Shown here: in pieces, positions 1 to 4,341 of the stretch
How positions within the stretch are numbered: the stretch's first letter is position 1
Layout of the letters: every line of letters begins with the position of its first letter
Assembly: GCA_001724315.1 (NCBI GenBank)
Contig: MEEC01000127.1
Coordinates: 1-11,641, forward strand
DNA length: 11,641 nucleotides
Direction: 5' to 3'
Origin: Lautropia sp. SCN 70-15
Lineage (GTDB): Bacteria > Pseudomonadota > Gammaproteobacteria > Burkholderiales > Burkholderiaceae_E
The notes under the pieces: model-generated
What the model saw: the letters and a program-made list of their open reading frames with translations, nothing else
Database searches by the model: none
Told to the model about the DNA's origin: nothing
Position numbers and translations under genes: made by a program

Positions 1-709
1 GCTGGCCCGACAGCGCCGCGATCTCGGTGGCAATGGCCCGTTCCTTGGCCGAGCCCAGCAGCACGATCTCGGCCTCGGGCCACTCGGCCGCGGCCAGGCT
101 GGCCAGCGCTCCGAAATGCCGTGCCGGCCAGCGCTTGGCCGGCCCGTATTCGGCGCCCGGGCACAGCGCGAACAGCGGGGCATCGGCCGGCAGCGCCAGC
201 CGCTCGCGGGCCGCGCGCGCGAGCGCCGGATCGATCGCCAGCCTCGGATCGGCAACCGGGCCGTCGGGGAGGCGGCCCGGCTCGAAGGCGAGCGCGGCGT
301 AGTGCTCGACCATCGGCGGGCGCTCGGCGCCGCCCCTCCGGTCCTCGTGCATGCGGTTGATCATCAGCCGGCGCGCCTCGCCGCGATAGCCGACGCGCAG
401 CGGGATGCCGGCGAACCAGGGCACCAGCGCGGACTTGGCCGAGTTCGGCAGCACCACCGCGCGGTCGTAGCGGTCGGCTCGCAAGGAGCGCGCCAGCCGC
501 CAGCGACCCGACAGATCGAGCCTGCCGTGCACGTTCGGCGACTCGATGACCGCGTCGACCTCGGGCATCGCCCGGTAGACCGGGGCGATGTGCGGCGGGC
601 AGAGCGCGTGGATCGGCCCGCCGGCTTGCTGCGCGCGCAGCAGCGCCAGCAGCGGCTGCGTCATGACGGCGTCGCCGATCCAGTTCGGGGCGACGATCAG
701 CGTTCGCAT
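1..709 (-). CDS. waaF: ADP-heptose:LPS heptosyltransferase II, 3' end beyond window
   Basis: Glycosyltransferase family 9 enzyme that adds the second L-glycero-D-manno-heptose to the inner core of lipopolysaccharide, acting on the cytoplasmic side of the inner membrane with ADP-heptose as donor. The first 236 residues are present of a family length of about 340; the C-terminal part lies beyond the left edge. Seen: N-terminus MRTLIVAPNWIGDAVMTQPL with the conserved W10-I-G-D13 segment, the stretch RYDRAVVLPNSAKSALVPWF, GIPLRVGYRGE, and the WaaF signature CPGAEYGPAKRWP at residues 183-195 followed by VLLGSAKE. The ATG at 709 is the only plausible start: no other in-frame start exists back to the preceding gene. 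No Shine-Dalgarno is visible because a GC palindrome fills the space where it would be. It lies 49 bases after the zinc-finger gene, probably as the third gene of the ilvE transcript. Identification is firm; it resembles WaaF more closely than WaaC or WaaQ. Confidence 0.95.
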   Translation of the reverse strand, partial: MRTLIVAPNWIGDAVMTQPLLALLRAQQAGGPIHALCPPHIAPVYRAMPEVDAVIESPNVHGRLDLSGRWRLARSLRADRYDRAVVLPNSAKSALVPWFAGIPLRVGYRGEARRLMINRMHEDRRGGAERPPMVEHYAALAFEPGRLPDGPVADPRLAIDPALARAARERLALPADAPLFALCPGAEYGPAKRWPARHFGALASLAAAEWPEAEIVLLGSAKERAIATEIAALSGQ

Positions 710-711
710 CG

Positions 712-733
712 GCCGGCGGCGCGCGCCGCCGGC
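712..733. repeat. Perfect 22-base GC palindrome before waaF
   Basis: Positions 712-722 are the exact reverse complement of 723-733, giving an 11-base-pair all-GC arm with no spacer. In RNA a loop would have to open at the centre, leaving roughly 9 pairs. It lies in the 49-base gap between the zinc-finger gene and waaF, two bases upstream of the waaF ATG, exactly where a ribosome binding site is expected. There is no T-run on either side, so it is not a classical intrinsic terminator. It could be an intercistronic hairpin that slows translation or shields mRNA, or a chance product of very high GC. Confidence 0.6.
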
Positions 734-758
734 AAGGGCGGCCTGCGCGCCGGGATCC

Positions 759-974
759 TCAGTGGTGGCCCTTGATCACCGTGCCCGGCCGCAGCCGGTA
801 CAGGGTGCCGCAGTACGGGCACTTGACCTCGCCGGTGTGGACGATGTCGAGGAACACGCGCGGGTGCGACGACCAGACCGGCATCTTCGGGTTGGGGCAA
901 TGGACCGGCAGGTCCTTGCCCTCGACCTCGACGACGACCGTGCTTCCGGTGGCGGCGGAGGTGGCGGCGGACAT
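759..974 (-). CDS. Zinc-finger domain-containing protein, zf-CHCC family
   Basis: A 71-residue soluble protein with the zf-CHCC fold, the family that includes the C-terminal zinc site of mitochondrial complex I subunit NDUFS6. The four expected zinc ligands are visible: C26, H37, C52 and C55 (HCPNP, SSHPRVFLDI, VKCPYCGTLYRL). Full length for the bacterial family, which runs about 60-75 residues. The N-terminus (SAATSAATGST) is low complexity and made by a 12-base duplication. The ATG at 974 has a GGAG seven bases upstream, and the gene starts 13 bases after the ilvE stop, so it is almost certainly cotranscribed with ilvE. Its biochemical role in bacteria is not settled; a part in complex I assembly or zinc binding is an inference from the NDUFS6 relationship. 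The family call is secure, the function is not. Confidence 0.93.
   Translation of the reverse strand: MSAATSAATGSTVVVEVEGKDLPVHCPNPKMPVWSSHPRVFLDIVHTGEVKCPYCGTLYRLRPGTVIKGHH
948..971. repeat. 12-base tandem duplication in the zinc-finger gene
   Basis: Two perfect adjacent copies of a 12-base unit, 948-959 and 960-971 (GGTGGCGGCGGA on the plus strand). On the coding strand they read TCC GCC GCC ACC twice, encoding Ser-Ala-Ala-Thr twice directly after the start Met. The repeat is in frame and lies in the disordered N-terminus, so copy-number change by slippage would add or remove four residues without harming the zinc site. Confidence 0.85.
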
Positions 975-987
975 GGTTGCGCTCCGG

Positions 988-1911
988 TCAGACGGGCGCC
1001 AGCCAGCCGGCGTACTTCGGGTTGCGCCCGGCGACGATGTCGAAGAAGACGGTCTGCAGCTTCTCGGTGACCGGGCCGCGGCGGCCTTCGCCGATCGGGC
1101 GGTCGTCGAGCTCGCGGATCGGCGTGACCTCGGCGGCGGTGCCGGTGAAGAAGGCCTCGTCGGCGCAGTACATCTCGTCGCGGGTGATCCGCTTTTCGCG
1201 GACTTCGATGCCCAGGTCCTTCGCGATCTGGATCACCGAGTTCCGGGTGATGCCGTCGAGGCAGGAGGCCAGGTCGGGCGTGAACAGCACGCCGTTTTTC
1301 ACGATGAAGACGTTCTCGCCGGCGCCCTCGGACACGTAGCCCTCGGTGTCGAGCAGCAGGGCTTCGTCGTAGCCGTGGGCGGTGACCTCCTGGTTGGCCA
1401 GGATCGAGTTGATGTAGTAGCCGCTGGCCTTGGCGCGCACCAGCGACACGTTGACGTGGTGCCGGTTGAAGGACGAGGTCTTGACGCGGATGCCCTTGGA
1501 CAGGCCTTCCTCGCCCAGGTAGGCGCCCCAGGACCAGGCGGCGATCGCCACGTGGACCGTGTTGCCGCGCGGTGACACGCCCAGCTTCTCGGAACCGATC
1601 CAGGCGATCGGGCGGATGTAGCAGGACTCGAGCTTGTTGGCCTTCACCACGTCCTTCTGCGCCTGCACGATCTCGTCGAACGAGTGCGGCAGCGTCATCT
1701 GGAAGATCTTGGCCGAGTTGAACAGGCGCTGGGTGTGCTCGTTCAGCCGGAAGATCGCGGTGCTGCCCGAGTCGGTCTTGTAGGCGCGCACGCCCTCGAA
1801 GACGCCCATGCCGTAATGCAGCGAGTGGGTCAGCACGTGGAGCTTGGCATCGCGCCAATCGACCATCTTGCCGTCGTACCAGATCAGACCGTCGCGGTCG
1901 GCCATCGACAT
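988..1911 (-). CDS. ilvE: Branched-chain-amino-acid aminotransferase
   Basis: PLP-dependent fold-type IV aminotransferase, cytoplasmic, catalysing the last step of leucine, isoleucine and valine synthesis (and the first of their breakdown) with glutamate/2-oxoglutarate. The 307-residue product matches the usual length of about 305-310. Seen: HSLHYGMGVFEGVRAY (residues 29-44), the Schiff-base lysine K161 in the segment LVRAKASGYY, the cofactor-binding E195-GAGEN segment, GITRNSVI, and FTGTAAEVTPIREL near the C-terminus. The ATG at 1911 is chosen because GGAG lies 8 bases upstream; the ATG at 1905 is too far from it, and an in-frame TTG at 1968 would add 19 residues not seen in the family. It heads a probable operon with the zinc-finger gene and waaF, and is divergent from MFS-azlC-azlD, so synthesis and export of the same amino acids are side by side. 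Confidence 0.97.
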   Translation of the reverse strand: MSMADRDGLIWYDGKMVDWRDAKLHVLTHSLHYGMGVFEGVRAYKTDSGSTAIFRLNEHTQRLFNSAKIFQMTLPHSFDEIVQAQKDVVKANKLESCYIRPIAWIGSEKLGVSPRGNTVHVAIAAWSWGAYLGEEGLSKGIRVKTSSFNRHHVNVSLVRAKASGYYINSILANQEVTAHGYDEALLLDTEGYVSEGAGENVFIVKNGVLFTPDLASCLDGITRNSVIQIAKDLGIEVREKRITRDEMYCADEAFFTGTAAEVTPIRELDDRPIGEGRRGPVTEKLQTVFFDIVAGRNPKYAGWLAPV

Positions 1912-2002
1912 GGAAATCTCTCCAGAGGGACTGTTTGGATGGGTGCCGGACCGGGCCCGCGCGACCAAGCCGCGAGCTTCCGGAATCCCGGGTCAACTTC
2001 AC

Positions 2003-2031
2003 ATTTTATCCCCTGATGGCCGGGCGGCTAA
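2003..2031 (-). promoter_or_regulatory. Candidate sigma-70 promoter for ilvE
   Basis: On the minus strand, TAAAAT (2008-2003, five of six matches to the -10 consensus) is preceded by a 17-base spacer and TTAGCC (2031-2026, three of six matches to the -35 consensus). It is the only AT-rich patch in the 129-base divergent gap. Transcription would start near 1996, giving an ilvE leader of roughly 85 bases. That leader holds no short peptide rich in Ile, Leu or Val, so there is no sign of classical attenuation. The -35 is weak; this is prediction only. Confidence 0.4.
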
Positions 2032-2034
2032 ACT
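2006..2034 (+). promoter_or_regulatory. Weak candidate promoter for MFS-azlCD
   Basis: TAAACT at 2029-2034 (four of six to the -10 consensus) lies 17 bases after TTATCC at 2006-2011 (three of six to the -35). A start 6-7 bases after this -10 would fall at about 2041, the A of the MFS ATG, which would make the transcript leaderless. This fits with the absence of a Shine-Dalgarno before that ATG. The elements overlap the ilvE promoter candidate on the other strand. Matches are weak and could be chance. Confidence 0.22.
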
Positions 2035-2040
2035 TGACCG

Positions 2041-3267
2041 ATGTTCGCCAATCTCCGCTTCCAGGTCGGCCTGCTTGCACTGATGCAGGCGCTGCTGCTG
2101 ACCAACAACGTCACGCTGATCGCGGTCAACGGGCTGGCCGGCCTGCAGCTCGCCGACAACAAGCTGCTGGCCACCCTGCCGGTGACCGGCTACGTGCTGG
2201 GCGGCGCCTTCTGGGCGATGCCGGCCGCGAGCTTCATGCGCCGCTTCGGCCGGCGGGCCGGCTACACGGTCGGCTCGGTCGTGGCGATCGCCGGCGCCGT
2301 CCTGGGCTGGTTCGCGCTCACCGTGGGCAGCCTCTGGCTGCTCTGCCTGGCCACCTTCGTCTGCGGCCTGTACAACGCCTTCGGCGCCAGCCTGCGCTTC
2401 GCGGCCGCCGACGTGGCCGACGCCTACCGGCCCGACTTCAGGGCGCGCGCGATCTCGCTGGTCATCACCGGCGGCATCGCGGGCGGCATCATCGGCCCCA
2501 CGCTGTCGACCTGGTCGCGCACCTGGCTGCCGGCGCAGTTCGCGGGCACCTACCTGACCCTGGTCGGCTTCGCGGTGGCCTCGCTGCTGCTCGCGCAGCT
2601 GCTGCGCCTGCCGGTCGCGAAACAGGCGGCGGCAGCCGGCGCCGAGGCCGCCCGGCCGCTTGCCGAGATCCTGCGCCAACCGGCCTGCTGGGTCGCGATC
2701 GTCTGCGCCGCCCTGGGCTACGGCGTGATGAACCTGCTGATGGTGGCCACGCCGCTGGCCATGGAGGTCTGCAGCCTGCCCTACGAGGAAGCCGCCTTCG
2801 TCATCTCCTGGCACGTGGTCGGCATGTTCGCGCCGGGGCTCTTCACCGGTGCGCTGATCGCCCGCTTCGGCGTGCTGCAGGTGATCGTGGCGGGCTGCCT
2901 GCTGATGCTGGCCTGCGTGGCGATCGCGCTGTCCGGCGTCGAGCTGATGCACTTCGTCTCGGCGCTGTTCCTGCTGGGCGTGGGCTGGAACTTCATGTAC
3001 ACCGGCGGCACCACGCTGCTGACCTCGGCCTACCGGTCCGCCGAGAAGAACCGGGTCCAGGGCTTCATGGACCTGTGCGTGTTCGGGGTGATGGTCACCT
3101 CGTCGGCCAGCTCGGGCGCGCTGCTGTTCGTGAACGGCTGGTCGATCCTCAACCTGCTGTCGCTGCCCGCGGTCGTCTTCGTGCTGGGCGCGGTGCTCTG
3201 GCTGGGCGCCCGCAATGGCTGGCGCCTCGGCCGCGCCGCGCCGCCCGCTGCCGCACGGCCGGCGTGA
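2041..3267 (+). CDS. Major facilitator superfamily transporter
   Basis: A 408-residue inner-membrane protein of standard MFS length with about 12 predicted hydrophobic helices in two halves (roughly residues 7-185 and 215-393), separated by a short Ala-rich loop near 192-208. Seen: a degenerate MFS loop 2-3 motif FMRRFGRRAG at 65-74, a glycine-rich TM5 with GGIAGGIIGP (144-153) like the motif C region, the repeated loop 8-9 element GALIARFG (270-277), and the loop 10-11 segment YRSAEKNRVQGF (331-342). Substrate cannot be read from the sequence. The ATG at 2041 is the first start in the frame that keeps TM1; no Shine-Dalgarno is visible. It is followed after 10 bases by azlC and probably shares its transcript, so a role with amino acids or their keto acids is possible, as is unrelated drug or metabolite efflux. 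Confidence 0.92.
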   Translation: MFANLRFQVGLLALMQALLLTNNVTLIAVNGLAGLQLADNKLLATLPVTGYVLGGAFWAMPAASFMRRFGRRAGYTVGSVVAIAGAVLGWFALTVGSLWLLCLATFVCGLYNAFGASLRFAAADVADAYRPDFRARAISLVITGGIAGGIIGPTLSTWSRTWLPAQFAGTYLTLVGFAVASLLLAQLLRLPVAKQAAAAGAEAARPLAEILRQPACWVAIVCAALGYGVMNLLMVATPLAMEVCSLPYEEAAFVISWHVVGMFAPGLFTGALIARFGVLQVIVAGCLLMLACVAIALSGVELMHFVSALFLLGVGWNFMYTGGTTLLTSAYRSAEKNRVQGFMDLCVFGVMVTSSASSGALLFVNGWSILNLLSLPAVVFVLGAVLWLGARNGWRLGRAAPPAAARPA

Positions 3268-3277
3268 GCGGGGCAGC

Positions 3278-4027
3278 GTGAGTCGGACGGGCCGGCGCGG
3301 CCCGTCGCCGGGCGTGGTGCGCCTGCGCCGTCAGCACCGGCGCCAGGCATTCCGCGCGGTGCTGCCCTCGGCCTTCGGCACCGGCAGCTGGGGACTGGTG
3401 ACCGGCATCGCGATGATCCAGTCGGGGCTCACGCTGCCGCAGGCGCTGGGCATGTCGCTGCTGGTCTATTCGGGCACCACGCAGCTCGCCGCGATGCCGC
3501 TGATGGCGGCCGGCGCCTCGCAGGCGATGATCGCGCTCACCGCGATCCTCACCGGCCTGCGCTTCATCGTCTACAGCGCCTCGGTCTCGCGCGACATCGG
3601 CCGCTTGCCGCTGCGCAAGCGGCTGCTCTGGGGCTACCTGATGAGCGACTCCGGCATGGCGCTCTACCAGATGCGCCGCGCCCGCGAGACGCCGCCCCAG
3701 CGGATCTCGCTGTACATGGGCTACAACCTGCCGGTCTGGTTCGCCTGGCACCTGGGGTCGCTGGCCGGCATCGGCCTGGCCGCCGCCTTGCCGCCCGACC
3801 CGCGCTACGCCTGGCTGGGCATCCTGGCCGTGCTGGTGATCACGGTGCCGATGATCTCGTCGCGGCCGGCGATCGGCGCGGCGGCGGCCAGCGCCTTCGT
3901 GGCGGTGATCGGCTGGCACTGGCCGTGGCGGCTGGGCATGTTCCTGGCGATCGTGGCCGGGGTGGCCGCGGCGCTGGCGATCGAGCGCTTCGCCGGCCGC
4001 CCGGATCCCGGAGTGCAGCCGCGATGA
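3278..4027 (+). CDS. azlC: AzlC family branched-chain amino acid export permease
   Basis: Large subunit of the AzlC/AzlD (YgaZ/YgaH) two-component exporter, which removes excess branched-chain amino acids across the inner membrane; databases often label it an ABC permease although no ATPase is needed. The 249-residue length is normal. Seen: FRAVLPSAFGTGSWGLVTGIA (first hydrophobic segment, 25-45), MSLLVYSGTTQLAAMPL (59-75, the family's conserved polar-Gln motif), TGLRFIVYSASVSRD (92-106), YLMSDSGMALY (120-130), and further hydrophobic segments to about residue 236. GTG 3278 is chosen because it follows the MFS stop by 10 bases with GGGG just upstream; an ATG at 3215 would overlap the MFS gene by 53 bases and add an Arg/Pro-rich tail, and GTGs at 3314 and 3317 are alternatives. 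It overlaps azlD at its end. Substrate is inferred from the family and from ilvE nearby. Confidence 0.92.
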   Translation: MSRTGRRGPSPGVVRLRRQHRRQAFRAVLPSAFGTGSWGLVTGIAMIQSGLTLPQALGMSLLVYSGTTQLAAMPLMAAGASQAMIALTAILTGLRFIVYSASVSRDIGRLPLRKRLLWGYLMSDSGMALYQMRRARETPPQRISLYMGYNLPVWFAWHLGSLAGIGLAAALPPDPRYAWLGILAVLVITVPMISSRPAIGAAAASAFVAVIGWHWPWRLGMFLAIVAGVAAALAIERFAGRPDPGVQPR

Positions 4028-4335
4028 CCGCGCCGATCTCGCTCCCGGCTTTCGACGTCTGGACCACGATCCTGCTGCTCACGCTGGTGATCGTGGGCCT
4101 GCGCAACACCTTCCTGGTGCTGCCGCGCGACTGGCAGCCGCGCGGCACCCCGCTGGTGGCGCTGCTGGCCCCCGAGATCCTGCAGCCGATCCTGCGCGCG
4201 CCCGGCTTCGCCTGGGGCGGCTTCGTCGATCCGCGCGTGCTCTCGGCGGTCGCGGTGGCGGTGGTCAGTCGGGCCACGCGCAACGCGCTGGCCGCGCTGG
4301 TCTCGGGCGTCGCGGTGTTCTTCGTGCTTAGCTAG
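4024..4335 (+). CDS. azlD: AzlD domain-containing protein, small exporter subunit
   Basis: Small membrane partner of AzlC, 103 residues, the usual size for the family (about 100-110). It has hydrophobic segments near residues 13-34, 42-58 and 70-102, and the family's polar LRNTFLVLPRDW stretch (26-37) after the first helix. The ATG at 4024 overlaps the azlC stop as ATGA, implying translational coupling and a fixed ratio of the two subunits; a GGAG lies 10 bases upstream. It is the last gene of the MFS-azlC-azlD group and ends 6 bases from the end of the oppositely oriented glnE, with no intrinsic terminator between. Annotation is secure from sequence and from the pairing with AzlC. Confidence 0.92.
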   Translation: MTAPISLPAFDVWTTILLLTLVIVGLRNTFLVLPRDWQPRGTPLVALLAPEILQPILRAPGFAWGGFVDPRVLSAVAVAVVSRATRNALAALVSGVAVFFVLS

Positions 4336-4341
4336 GGGCCT

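Noticed and set aside
1912..1968. A 19-residue N-terminal extension of IlvE from TTG 1968
   Set aside because: The extension is not family-like, and a well-spaced GGAG precedes ATG 1911.
776..2002. A 408-codon minus-strand frame across ilvE and the zinc-finger gene, and plus-strand frames at 116-775 and 772-1575
   Set aside because: Arg/Pro-rich or Gly/Val/Asp-rich shadows of ilvE, the zinc-finger gene and waaF, which have conserved catalytic or ligand residues.
1912..2002. Attenuator leader peptide upstream of ilvE
   Set aside because: No short frame rich in Leu, Ile or Val and no competing hairpins followed by a T-run were found in the leader.
3215..3277. An upstream ATG start for azlC
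   Set aside because: It would overlap the end of the MFS gene by 53 bases and add an Arg/Pro-rich tail; GTG 3278 fits the gene spacing and family length.
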